From assembly GCA_030549175.1 (NCBI GenBank), contig JAUKUA010000010.1, positions 538,791-602,790 on the forward strand: a DNA stretch of 64,000 bases, in the 5' to 3' direction. Positions within the stretch are counted from its first letter, which is position 1. Each line of letters begins with the position of its first letter. The notes beneath the pieces were generated by a model that saw nothing but the letters and a program-made list of their open reading frames with translations, made no database searches and was not told where the DNA came from. Origin of the DNA: Lasiosphaeris hirsuta. Lineage: Eukaryota > Ascomycota > Sordariomycetes > Sordariales > Lasiosphaeriaceae. This document shows, in pieces, positions 22,601 to 33,905 of the stretch. A program made the position numbers and the translations under genes.

Positions 22601-24776
22601 TTTCCTTTTCAGCCAAGTCCAGAAAGGCCTCAATGCGACGGGCGCTGACGCTCGCGTTCACTGCCCTGGACAAGAGACCTGGTAGGCCTGCCAAGGCGGC
22701 ATCGAGGTTGCTAAAGATCGACGTGGCCGTAAAGGCAACCGACGCCGTCAGTGTGCCGTGGGTTAGTGAGTAGATGGAGAGTGAGACGGCCGACATGATG
22801 ATGGGGAGGAACAGCCACAAGGAGATCAGAGCCACGTGATACTTGGCGGCGGTCCAGAAACACCCAAGCTCTACCTGCCGCCGGGCAAGGATTCGCGCCT
22901 GCCACTGGCCCTCGAGCGCCGAGAACTTGACTTGGCGGATCCCCTGCAGGCACTCTACTAAGGCGGATATCCGACCATCTGTCGCTTTCATGAGGCTTCC
23001 TTGAACATGTGCCACTCTCCTTGTGAGGAATATATTCAGAGGCGTGACGAGCGCAGCAACCGTCAATCCCGCCAGCAGGCTCTCGATTCCGATGAGGCTG
23101 AACAGGAGGCCGCATGCCACGAGTATCTCGACAAGGGCAACAGAGACGAGATACTGTGATGAGGCGAACAAGGCAATCCGCCGAGCGTCGACAGCAGCCA
23201 AGGTGACGACGCTGCGCTGGCCAGCAGAGTTGCCCGGCTGGCCCCCGGCCTCGGCCTTGTTTTGCGGCGACATGGTGGAATTCTTTAGCTTCATAGACTT
23301 TGCGAAGATCATGCTGACAAGTTCCGATTGGATGGGTGTGCCAACCCGGCATAGTACTATCCAAGAAAGACGGGCGCCCAGCACCGAGTTGAGAACCATG
23401 GCAGATCCAAGTACAAAGACCCACAGCCACGGTGATGATGGGAAGATGGAAGTCTGGGTGGTATCGCTTTCACGGCTTTCCAGCGCCTTGAGGATGCCAA
23501 ACAGAGCAACTTGCGGCCCAAAGTTCATAACCGCCGACAGCATCCCAACCAAGATCTGAAACAGGAGCGGCCCAAAGTGGGTTGCGACGATGAGTTGCCA
23601 TAGGGGTTGTCGGCCACTTGCTCGTCGGCGCTCGAGGCGGGCCAGCAGCACGTCCGACCGCGCAGCATGCGGGAGTTCGGGGAGGTCTTCGGGCCCAAGG
23701 TCTGGGTTCTTTGCCACTTGTTGCAGAATGTCTGACGCCCATCCAAAGCTGAATTTACTCAAGGTAGAGACGGTAGATTGTCTGTCAACCAGCCTTCCGT
23801 CGTGAAAGACGTCCGGACGCCTCGGAATCATGGCACTGCAAGCCATGCAAGTAAGCGTTGCGATTAGCTGAGCTGACCGCGCTTGGACTAGGGGAATCGC
23901 CGTTCCCGATGTGTGGTCAGAGACGAAGCCGAAGCAAAGCGTGAGTCCCGGCGAAAGCGACGTCAACACAGCTGTGCAAGCCACATATTTGCCGAGTCGG
24001 AAACGCTCCGTCGGCCAAGATTCAAAAAAGAGCGCCGCAGTTTGCAAGACGACAAGTACCTCGAGATGTATTAGCACGTCGCCCGCCTAAGGAACCATTG
24101 CCGCACTCACCCAAATGCCGCTCTGAGCTACAAACGCTATTGTGTAGCCATTTGGTCGTGGAGAGGGCAGTAAAACAACGAGGGAGGCGGTCAGGCCAGC
24201 GACCGATGAAACGAGTGCCGTCACCCTCTGCCACCTGCCAGAGACACGCCAGAGCTGGTCCGAGTCGGTTGCCTCGCCGTCCTCATCAGAGTAGGTTTTC
24301 GTCCGTTGGAATTCCGGTGGCACATGTCGAAATGGACCTTTTGCGACCCTGAGCGCCGCGGGGATGCTGAGAAGAAATGCCAGAGGTAAGGCGACGAGAC
24401 TGGAAACCAGCGCCGGCTCCGATGGGGCTAACGATTCCATTGATGGTGCCTAAGGAGAGTTGGATGTCAGAACTCACCAAAAGCTCATGACCCTGTTGAC
24501 AGCGAGAGGTGGCTGTGCTCGGCTATACATGACTTTTCGATGCGATGAACTTTGAGCAGCGTCGCATCGCGCCGCCGCCAGCCGAGGGGCCAGACGCCAC
24601 CAAAATTTCCAATTTGCGACTAGCCTCCACAGGACGACCATCATTATTACCACCAAGGGCGCCGCAGCGCTTCGGAGCTCCACGACATCCTGGACAGAGC
24701 AAAGTACCTCGTTGGAGATAGCGCCGAGCTCGGGACTACAAGGCGCCCAAAGACACTACGGGAACGAAGACACCAT
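19696..24776 (-). CDS. ABCC-type (MRP-like) multidrug ABC transporter
   Basis: Four exons are inferred: 24776-24501 (or to 24492), 24449-24111, 24059-21567 and 21498-19696, with phases consistent and about 1636 codons. Exon 1 encodes the first helix of TMD0 (APLVVIMMVVLWRLV). Then come TMD1; NBD1 with GRTGCGKT, LSGGQKWRIAFARAL and VIDDIFSALD; TMD2; and NBD2 with GRTGAGKSS, NLSQGQRQLICLARA and LVMDEATSAID. NBD1 has Asp where the catalytic Glu sits and NBD2 keeps Glu, the usual ABCC asymmetry. It should export xenobiotics or conjugates across the plasma or vacuolar membrane. Oddity: counted from ATG 24776, codon 7 is TAG (24758-24756). If exon 1 is wrong, ATG 24440 would give a protein lacking the first TMD0 helix. 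Confidence 0.88.
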
Positions 24777-25464
24777 GTAGGGACTTTGGCCATCCGGCAC
24801 TCTGCCGGCGCCACGCGCCGGAATTATACAAGCATTCACGCATGCAGCCGAACAACCTTGGCAGCTGAGGTCGATCGTTCTGCGGGATGCCGATCGCGTA
24901 ATGTGGCGTCTGCCAAGATCGATCATTCCCAAATTTTTCCCCTTGTCAGTGGATTTCTTTTTGATGATCTCAGAGCAAGGGGCTTTGCACAAGTGAGTCG
25001 TTATGGAGTTGAGCATGCCTTTGTGACGTCAAGAACCGATCTAGACCCCTTCTTGGTCTTGAAGCCACTTTTTTTCTCTGCAAGGGGAGTTGCTGGCATT
25101 TATCACACCCGCACACGCAAGGGGATCCGACAAGAAATCACCATTTTAGTGGCGTTGTGGGTAAGACACCAATCAACATTGGTTCTCGCTGTGTCTTTCT
25201 TGATTGGGGTAGGTACCTATTTGAGCCCACTTTTCGTCAGATGTGCACAGGTACCCAAATAATTGGTGAAAGGTTTTGCAGAGAGTGAATGGGTGATTGT
25301 GCTATTGTGGCACAAAGTGGGGAGGAGCAGTGGTTTCACCAGTGTATTGAACAGAGTGCGTTGTTCCTGAGAGAGCTGGAAACCTCAGCTCCTGATATAT
25401 ATAGCATTGTGTGCTAAGGAGCCGGGCTCCTGCTAGGAAGCCGAAGCTCCCGCTAGCGCTCTAG
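24777..25464. promoter_or_regulatory. Upstream region of ABC transporter, otherwise empty
   Basis: This holds the promoter of the minus-strand transporter. A 158-codon plus-strand frame (24786-25262) crosses it but has no ATG-linked context, domain or intron support. Around 25395-25460 there are related GGAGCCGGGCTCCTGCTAG / AAGCTCCCGCTAG motifs. Confidence 0.4.
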
Positions 25465-26234
25465 AACTCTGGTGGAGAGCCTGCCGAATTCTTTCTCAAA
25501 TACGGCGAGCCGTGGGAAGTATATCGGGCTGCTGATCTGCGCTTTTCCCTGAGGTCGGCTGGCTACAATGTTACCCACTGGCAGTCCCGTGGACCCTACA
25601 AATACAGCGGGGAACAATGGAACGGGAAATACGACGAGGCTCGCAATTATATCATACCCTTTACCAAGTTCGAGCTCGTTCAGTGTAACGACATGGAGGG
25701 AGAAGCAGGTCGAAGAATGCTCTCGATATTCGCCAATACGGCGTGTTTTGGGGATTTTCCCGACAACTACACCGACGGCCGCGGCGTCACCTGGCCGTCC
25801 TACACTATGACAATCCCCCTGTCAGCTCAGCTTCTTTACGTCCTAACATATTCTATCGGCCCAGTCGAGGTTATTAGTAACGGGTCGAGCCAACGTGTCA
25901 AGGCAGTACCGGAGGGCACTAAACGAGCATTTGAATCAGTCAGCGCTTGGAGTATTGTAGATAGGTACTTGGAAAACTTGTATATACCGGCGTCGTAGGA
26001 TGAGAGGCTTTATAGCTACTACGCTGGGAACTTTTCAGGTATTAAACTAAGCTACGACTACGCTATACTTTACGCTTTGCGAACCTCACTACTGCTAGAC
26101 ATCCCCGCCACCAATCTTTATGACCCAACCTTTCTTCAAGGCCTGATAATAAACCACTATCGGCAGGTTACCGGATGTAGCGATCTGTTGTACATTTGTC
26201 AGTTACCATTCAACCGCGTCCAACCTTTACCGTA
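25465..26234 (+). pseudogene. Unrecognised protein relic, one internal stop
   Basis: The frame is open from just after TAG 25462 with no ATG until 25693. It reads GEPAEFFLKYGEPWEVYRAA, AGYNVTHWQSRGPYKYSGEQ, DEARNYIIPFTKFELVQCND, DRYLENLYIPAS. After TAG at 25996-25998 the same frame continues as DERLYSYYAGNFSGIKLSYD, TSLLLDIPATNLYDPTF, HYRQVTGCSDLLYICQLPF to TAG 26233. It is rich in Tyr and Trp, like a structured or secreted domain. I do not recognise the family. The 5' part is missing, so this is a truncated gene. Confidence 0.5.
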
Positions 26235-26290
26235 GGTCACCAACACTAATACAAGGTTTCTCTATCTCAACAAAAAATTGCTATAAGTAG

Positions 26291-26377
26291 CACCACTCTA
26301 GCCTCAGGCTAGAGAGGTGCGACAGGCAATACAATCACACAATTGCAAACCCCCAAAAAAGTGCAGTGCTTCTGACA
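26291..26377 (+). repeat. Internal fragment of the 3364-3964 element family
   Basis: CACCACTCTAGCC..GGCTAGAGAGGTG, then CAATACAATCACACAATTGCAA and GTGCTTCTGACA, match the inner arm of the inverted-repeat element. The outer end is missing. Confidence 0.7.
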
Positions 26378-26567
26378 AAGGAGCCTGTGTATTAAATATC
26401 GCGCCTACTCGGTATGTGGTGTGGGTAGCAGGGGGGATTTAGAGGAACATGTCAAAATCCGGTCGCATCTCTGAAGAAATGACGAGAAGGTAAATATCGT
26501 AGGTGTTGCGGGACAAGGTACATCATAGATCACCTTAATACTATGCCCTTTGCTGTTAGTAATGCCT

Positions 26568-26777
26568 TTACATGGTCGGCAAGTAAGTAACCAGGAAAGT
26601 CGGGTTTTCTGCGATAGAAACGCTGACAACTTTTAGATTGTACTTGGCCTGTTTAGGGTCCTCCACGATATCTTCCATATGTTGCAGCTCGGACCTAGGG
26701 GTCGTGTCGCCCCTTCGCGCCTCCTCAGTTGGTGGGTAGCTTTTGACAGAGTCAGAGTATTTCTGGATGTACCCCAT
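26568..26777 (-). other. Possible small gene fragment
   Basis: From ATG 26777 the frame reads MGYIQKYSDSVKSYPPTEEA and SELQHMEDIVEDPKQAKYNL, with a protein-like composition, to a stop at 26568. A downstream segment in another frame (about 26430-26500) reads NTYDIYLLVISSEMRPDF. It may be part of an eroded gene. No family was recognised. Confidence 0.2.
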
Positions 26778-26975
26778 CTACCATTTTAGGGTTATTGTCA
26801 TTAGCACCACCTAAGATCACCCAATAAGCTACTCACTAAAGTGATTCAAAATCCGGAGTGATGGTTGGATGAAACTCGTCGCAATGGCTGGCCAGTGACA
26901 GAGGCACACATTGGCCGTTGTGGGGATTAGGCATCTTGCGATTTTGCACCATGGGGACACCAGTATCTCTGCCTG

Positions 26976-29900
26976 ATGTGCACGTTTCGTCCCTTCACAC
27001 TGTCAAGTCCATCCATCTTCTCTCGACCCCGGCCACCACGTCGTCTCCGAGTGCTGAGCAAGCTGCCGCGATCGCGCTACCAAGCCCCCAGACCCCCGCT
27101 CCCTCTCGTCGAGTCGCTGGACATGGCCTATGGAACTTCATTCCTCGGCTTGGTCATATGCCAGTCGCGCGCCAACTTGATCGATATCATCACCTGCGGT
27201 GCAAACCCGGCAGCGCGGAGACGAGAATCAAGTCACCAGATCGTCTCCTGCCAACAACCAAGAGGGTTGCATGGCCTCATTCCACCGCCCGCGAGTCTCG
27301 GGCCCGCTCCAGAGTCCCTTTACAACCACTACTTGCCGTTGGAGCCAGGATACATCCGCTTGCTGCGCCTGTTTCCCCCCAGGGAAGGCGATGCCTCCAT
27401 GCAATGCAAGCTCTTCGAATACCCCTTGAGGAAGCTACAGCAAGGGACGCACCTGTACGAAACCTTGATCGTACGTGTGGGGCAACGAGGAAAACAAAAA
27501 GCCGATATCCGTTCAGTCCATCAACAGCAGGGTTCAAACCCACGTCACCCAAAACCTCCACGACGCTCTGATGCATCTCCGAGACCGCTCTCTCGAACGT
27601 ATCTTATGGGTTGACACGATTTGCATCAACCAGGCCGACGACACGGAGAAGGGGCATCAGGTCCGGTTCATGGCCGAGATATACGCCCACGCCAGCCGCG
27701 TCATTGTCTGGCTCGGCAAGGCCGACGACGGGGACAACAGTGCGCAGGCACTCGAGGCGCTGGCAAAGCCGCCAGAGAGACGACGGAGCACGGGCGCCCG
27801 CCTGCCCCTGTCAAAAATGGGGATCAGCAAGCAATACTCACTCTGCTGGAGCGGCCATGGTTCCAGCGCATCTGGGTGTGTATTGTACTTGGAGTAACAA
27901 CAATCAGGGGGACTGCGGATTTGCTAACAATCGAAAAAGGTTCTCCAAGAAGTTGCTGCGGCGCGAAACATACTCGTAAAATGCGGCCCTTCCGAGATGG
28001 AGGGGTACGCATTCTGCATAGGCCTCAGCGCACTAAAGCTCCCTTCCGACACATATCCCGACCTTCATGGCCTGATCCCCCCAATCACCTATCTGATGCG
28101 ATACGCCCCATCCCAGAGCAGGAGCAGGCACGATCTCGTTGATGGAAGCCGCCCGGACAGGCCATTCTCGCTCGATATCCGTCACCTCGGCGAGCTCGTG
28201 GACATGTATCACTCGCGCAAGGCGTCAGACCCTCGCTACAAAGTCTACGCGTTGCTCGGCATGTGTTCCGACGACCCTATCTCAGCGGGTTTGTCCGCTG
28301 ACTACACTATCAAATGGGGCGAGGTTTTTCGCCGACTTGTCTAATTCTCACTATTTTCCCACGCTGACAGCAAAACCCTCCGGGCTGGTGCACGCGTGGA
28401 TACGTGGGACGAGCACAGCATCGCCGTCATCAGGGGCAAGGGCTGTATCCTCGGCGAAATGACCTCGCGAGACAACCATCAAGACGATGGGGAGGATATC
28501 GACATTACCTGGAAGAATCCGCAGTTCGATACGTCGATACCTGCCAGATACCGTAACCAGGACGGAGCCCACCATTTCATCGTCCAGGCGTCGGCGAAGC
28601 ACGTTCAAAAGGGGGACGTCGTCTGTCTGCTAGAGGCGGCGTCAAAACCTACCGTAATTAGGCTGTGCAGCAGCACAAACCACGCGGCTGTGGTTATGCT
28701 CGCCCTCTCCCTTGCGGATGTCGAACGGCTTAAACCCGACCCGAATTCTGTACCTGCGATCATCCGTTGGCCCGATCGCTTACAGGCGGTGACGGCTTTC
28801 CCGGTGGATTTCGACCTTGTCTGGGACTGGGACGTACCCCAACGCGAGATGCAAGATCGAGACTACGAGCACCTAGTAGGCGGCGGCTTAGTGGCTACTC
28901 ATGACTTAGGGAAGGGAGCGGGACAAACAACGACGATGAATGAGTCAGCACCACTACGACATCTAGGCCTGGACAGGGCGATCAGACTGTGGAGATTCGG
29001 GCTGTTGTTAAATTGGGCGGGATGGTATCAAGGCGCGGCGGAGAGGCTCTCGGACGCTGTCGAGATTTATGAAAAAGCCGTAAGTACCCTGCGTGAAGAT
29101 GATTGTCTCTGTTTTCCTCTCCTGAATCCCCGAGTAAGCGTACTAGCGATTGGCATTCGTGGCTCTAGGTGCGAGACGCGGGCATTGGCCACGGCCATGC
29201 CCTGATCGAGGAGGACGAGGCCGTAGAGGCAATGTACCGCCTTGCATGAGGAGACGCGGTGGCTGGTATGAGAGCCGGCTCTCAAAAGCCCAACTGGACC
29301 CCGCTGGATTGGGCCGCTGAGGCTGGGGACGAGGCTACCGCTCGGCTGCTGATAGCTAACCGCAACCATGGCCGTTCGCTATCTTGGGCGCGGTCGCCGT
29401 TGGATCTTGCTATTGTGGGAGGACACGAGGCCGTCGTACGGCTACTGTTGGGAGCGACGCCTATCGATCATGGTTTGAGGAATTTTCTTGATAAACCAAT
29501 GCGTCAAGCTCCCAAGGATGGGTATGCACCCTTTGTAGAGCTTCTGCTCAGCGAGGGTGCGAGTGCCGAGGGCCAGCACGCATGGGAAACCGGACCGTCG
29601 CACATAGCTGCCGAGGCAGGGCACATGGCCGTGGTAAAGCTGTTGCTTGATAGGGGCGCTACCATTGAAGGAGACGGATCGGGGTGGTTCCAATGGAAAG
29701 ACTACACGCCGCTACGGCTCGCCGCCGGAGCGGGGCACGAGAACGTGGTGCGGCTACTGCTTGACAGGGGCGTCATAATTGACGCTTGGGATGGTGAAAG
29801 TGACGGCTCGCCATTGTGCAGAGCCGCCAAGGGAAGACACGAGGGTACCGTGCGGCTACTACTGGAGAGGCACGCCGCCTTGCAGTGGGACGCCCAGCCT

Positions 29901-31025
29901 CTACGGTTGGCGGCCAGGGCAGGCCATCATGCCATTGTACAGCTGCTGCTGGATAAGACCACGTCTAGATTAGAGAGATGTGTCCGCGAAAGCGTACTAG
30001 AGGAGGCTGTTGAGGGAGGAGATGTGGGTGTGGTAAAGCTACTACTTGACCGGGGAATTGCCGATGAGGAGGGCCTCGGGCAGAAGGTGCTCAAAAAGGC
30101 TGTCGAGGAAGGCCATGAGGCTGTTGTGCAGCTACTACTTTGTAGAGGTACCCCTGCCGGAACGATATGGGACGCTGGGCATACGGCACTGTCTTGGGCA
30201 ATCTGGAACCAGAGAGGAGCCGTTGCGATCCTACTACTCAATGCTGGTGCTGACATCAACAGGAGAGCGGGCGATGATGGCAGATCACTGTTGTGGAAGA
30301 CCGTCGAGTGGGGGAACGAGGCTGTTGTGCGACTTTTGCTAGATCGTGGTGCTGCTGTCCGAGACCAGAATGGCGATCATAGTTGGATGCTGCTAGGACA
30401 CGCCGTTAAGGCAGGGCATCAGGATGTCGTACGGCTACTACTCGGCAAGGGCCTTGGTTCCGAAGCAGAGAGGGATCATGACGGGCGGGCATTACTGTTG
30501 CAGGCCGCCAAAGTAGGACAAGAGACTGTTGTACGGCTTCTCCTCGACAGAGGTGTTCCCATGCCCGAAAATGGCAGCGAAAACAGTCGCATGCTACTAT
30601 GGCAGACCGCTGAGGCAGGCCACACGGCCGTTCTGCGGCTTCTGATAGACAGGGGCATGGTTATCAAGGGCGAATTCAACCGGTTACTGCTGTGGCGAGC
30701 TATCGAGACGGGCTATTCGGTTGTTGTTCAGCTGCTGTTCGATATGGGTGCCTCAGCTGAGGAACAGAATGGCCGTGGCTAGACGCTGCTTTGGCGAGCC
30801 GCGCAGGGGGGATATGAAGCTATTGTACGACTGCTACTCGAAGATGGAGCCGCCATCGAAGCAAAAGACTGTTATGGCCGCACCCCGCTATGGGCGGCCG
30901 CAGAGGAAGGGCATGAGGCCGTTACGAAGCAGCTGCTGGAGAGTGGCGCTGATCATCGAGTCAAGGATATTTTCGGCACGACGCTGAAGGATGCGGCCAG
31001 CGATCTGGTTCGTGGCCTATTATAG
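26976..31025 (+). pseudogene. HET-domain/ankyrin-repeat fusion, broken
   Basis: Exons run to 27875, 27940-29079 and 29169-31025; introns 27876-27939 and 29080-29168 have GCTAAC or clear donor sites. The start is uncertain (ATG 26976 or 27123). HET blocks: GYIRLLRLFPP, YETL, SYVWGNEENK, ILWVDTICINQADDTEKGHQ, ERPWFQRIW, VLQEVAAARNILVKCG, DPRYKVYALLGMC. After a ~300-residue middle there are more than ten ankyrin repeats (EAVVRLLLDRGA type). Lesions: an extra base at ~27468, a missing base at ~27767, TAA 28342-28344, TGA 29247-29249 and TAG 30780-30782. In each case the next block is in frame after the lesion. Without them it would be one protein of about 1300 residues. Ankyrins would sense or bind a target and HET would signal death (inference). 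Confidence 0.8.
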
Positions 31026-31117
31026 ACCTTGTCCACCAGGTCGCTTAGATATGGCTAGATACTGCCTTACCTCGTAGCATAAGTTCCAGCCCACAATGGT
31101 CAATACCTACTCTCAAT

Positions 31118-31870
31118 CTATACTAATATCACTGTCATCCTCACTTTGATCCTCATCCTCCTCACTGTCAACTTCGTCTCCTTCTCCCAATCCCCCTCCA
31201 GAATTAAGCCACCCCAGAAACCTGGATCCATCTCAGATTCATAAACAACCTCAAACTCATCCCACTCGTCGCCCCACCCGTCGTCGGACCCCATCTCAAA
31301 TGGATCGTCGGTAAGCATGTTATCGTAACTCAATGGGCAGTACTGCTTCCGGGGCAAGGTGAGATACCTCGACACAGACAGCCTGAGGAGGTTCACTTCC
31401 ATGTTAAGGTCCGCCGGGTTTCCAAGGTGCCATGTTTCTGGGATTTCGAGCCCGTCCTCTAATTTTCCAAAGATCAGATTTAAAATCTTGCATATTTCAG
31501 TCGGGAGCCACGGAACTGGGATCTAAGGTATAGTAGCAGCTTAAGCCATGATATGCTGGCAAGCCGCACGTCACCTAAGGCGAAGAATTCGAGTGATACC
31601 TTGTGCCGGACTAGGAAGTCGCCGAGTTCCTGGCGCTTACACTCAATGTTACCCAGGGTGAGATACTTTAAGCTCAGGTCACACCCGGTCAAGAGGAATT
31701 ATGTCGCAGAGAGCCGTAGCGGAAGGTAAGGTGCCGGTAGGCTCGTGGTAGATTTCAACGAGTCGGACGTAGAGGCTGACAGGCTTCGGCATGCAATCTA
31801 AGGTACAGCAGATGTCGCCTCGTCACATCGTAGTTCGGCACTGTATAAATTAGGCCGCGGGCTAATTCTC
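31118..31870 (-). pseudogene. F-box/LRR-like gene relic
   Basis: Minus-strand pieces in at least two frames: LSLKYLTLGNIECKRQELGD and SLEFFALGDVRLASISWLKL (31692-31520), leucine-spaced like the C-terminal LRR part of fungal F-box proteins. Then, in a shifted frame, ILNLIFGKLEDGLEIPETWH and an acidic tail (DDGWGDEWDEFEVVYE) to 31118. Stops interrupt the upstream part. No F-box itself is visible. The family call is tentative. Confidence 0.35.
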
Positions 31871-32045
31871 TTTAAGTTTAGGGGCTCCATCTATCCAATC
31901 TAGATCCTCGTAAATCTCTTCGGTCACTTGGTAAGACGGCTGCAACATTCCACTTGAATACAGGGATCAATTTTGGGGAGCTAGAGCATGCTATGTAATA
32001 TTCAAATGGGGCGAAGACCAGAAATTAGAGCCTATCTAGCTGGCG

Positions 32046-33251
32046 TTAGTTGGACTTTGCCTCGTTTCCCAAGAACACTGTAGGTACCGCTGCATATCTA
32101 AATCAAGCCGGACAGGGGCAGAGCCTCGAGAGTTAGAGATCTTTCCCGTGATACTGTCAAGATTGGAAGTGAGCAAGGGTAATACATACGTCAAAAGAGC
32201 CAGCATCAATTTGTACTTGCTAACCCTGGTAGTTGACGTGATTATAAAGGACGTGACGAGGATGAAGATGGAGAAGGTGGCGGTGCGACCAGTGCCCGTG
32301 GGCAAGCTGACGAGAACCAGGACGTGGGCTGCCAGCCAAAGCGGGGCAAGCACAGCGATGAAGTATCTGATGATGGTTCTTAATAGCGACGGGGGGTACA
32401 AGAAGATCTTGGCGTCGTCAGTGTGATCCTGCTCGCCAACTTTGTCAGTAGGGATATGCGATGCTCAAGGAGAAATTGCGCCTACTCGACTGGATGAAAG
32501 CTGTATGTACCGGACAGGCATGCAGCATTAGCCCAGAACCGAGTCCTCGATCGAGACTGCCACATACCATTGCGCTGAGCCGGGGGAATGTCTTCAGAGC
32601 CCAGTCGAGGACTTCTTCCAGGATCGCGTGGTCATCCTCTGGTGGGGACAAGGTCAAGAAGTCGTTATCCTGCAGGCTTCCAAGAAAGCATGCACTCTCG
32701 GACCGCACAAGGGGTTTGTTTCCGTATACCCAGTGGGCTATGCTCTGTCGATGCCTGGCCTGAGGCTCGGGTAAACATATTAGCTGGTTATATGCCAACA
32801 GGCTTTTATCTGGTAGTCCGTGTCAGCAACATGAAGAGATGGATCACCGTGAACTGAAATATTGGTCGTCACCGTATTGTTCAATCTTGAGCCTAATCTC
32901 CGCCAACAGATCTGCCCGGTCTTGGTTTGCATCTTGGCGACGGCTGGATAGGTTGAGCTGAACAACTTCGATATTGTCCAGCAAGTTGAGCCGTTCCTCT
33001 AACTCAACGAGCTCATCCTGCAGGCTGAGAAGATTCCGGACGTGGAGGTAGTCGAAGCGCTTCCACACACTGAAGCTTCTATCTAGCTTGAGGAACGCGG
33101 CGAGCCGGGGGTATCCTTCTCTGTACTCTTCGACTATGAGCAAGACAGCCGAAATAGATGATTAGCCTCGAAAACAACACAGACGTCGTGATTTTGGTCG
33201 TTGTGACATACGTCTGAGGTTGAGTTTATTTGCGGGGACAGTTTGAGACAT
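32046..33251 (-). CDS. DUF6594 membrane protein
   Basis: Five exons fit exactly in phase: 33251-33212, 33133-32873, 32809-32568, 32428-32190 and 32097-32046, giving 277 residues. Introns use GTATGT or GTGACG donors. The start ATG 33251 gives MSQTVPANKLNLRLEEY. The N-terminal block YPRLAAFLKLDRSFSVWKRF and LQDELVELEERLNLLD, then LLAYNQLICLPEP, RQSIAHWVYGNKPLVRSESA and the C-terminal membrane helices (IRYFIAVLAPLWLAAHVLV, FSIFILVTSFIIT) ending AVPTVFLGNEAKSN, are the full layout of fungal DUF6594 proteins. Function is unknown; the family often occurs in variable, subtelomeric, HET-rich neighbourhoods. It appears intact. Confidence 0.85.
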
Positions 33252-33905
33252 TGCTCTCGATGCACAGAATTATGTGCAGTCGCGTTAGCACGATTGAATT
33301 GGTATCTGACTTTGGTGAGAAGGGACTGGGGCAACTTTGGCCTCCCCACAATGCATTCTAGAAGATACTATTGGGGTTGGTGTCCACTTTTTCCAATTTC
33401 CAGGGCCAATTGGGCCTGAAGTTGGACGCCCAGATAATCTCCAAAAAACAGCCCAGTCGGCAAGTTTCCCACCCAGTTCCACTGGGCCTACCGTTTTGCC
33501 CTTGTCTTTTTTGACCAAATCCAGCACTTCACTTGGATCCAACACCTTGATCCACTAATCGAATTTGGGGAGGTGAGGCATGTGGATTCTTGATGGACCT
33601 GTCGTTTGTCTTTCAGGGGTGTGTTTGGGCCAGAAAATTGTATTGTTCCGAGCTTGGCAGTAGGATTGACATCATTCAAGCCAATCCTGGTGCCCGGCTT
33701 GCTTGATTTGGCTCAAGTCAAGCACTTGGCTGGCGGCCAGTAGCAATGGAACGAGGCCACCATCAGGCACTTTTATACGGCCATCCGTCAGTGTGTAGCT
33801 GCCTAAGGGCCAGCCCAAATTATCAGGCATCAGTACCTAGATACCTGCGGGCATGCCCCACACCCCCAAGTACGCACCGAAGTCGCGAGCTGAAAAAAAA
33901 AAAGG
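33252..33905. other. Divergent intergenic region
   Basis: It lies between the minus-strand DUF6594 gene and the plus-strand kinase gene. The segment 33360-33740 contains short palindromic pieces (GGCCAATTGGGCC) and a CAAG/CTTG-rich end (CTTGCTTGATTTGGCTCAAG) that may be an old transposon terminus. An A-tract at 33894-33903 precedes the next start. No gene is supported. Confidence 0.4.

Noticed and set aside
22711..23430. 239-codon minus-strand frame inside the ABC transporter
   Set aside because: Out of frame with the transporter TMD1, which is clearly the coding frame.
24786..25262. 158-codon plus-strand frame upstream of the ABC gene
   Set aside because: No family features or splice signals, and it lies in the transporter promoter.
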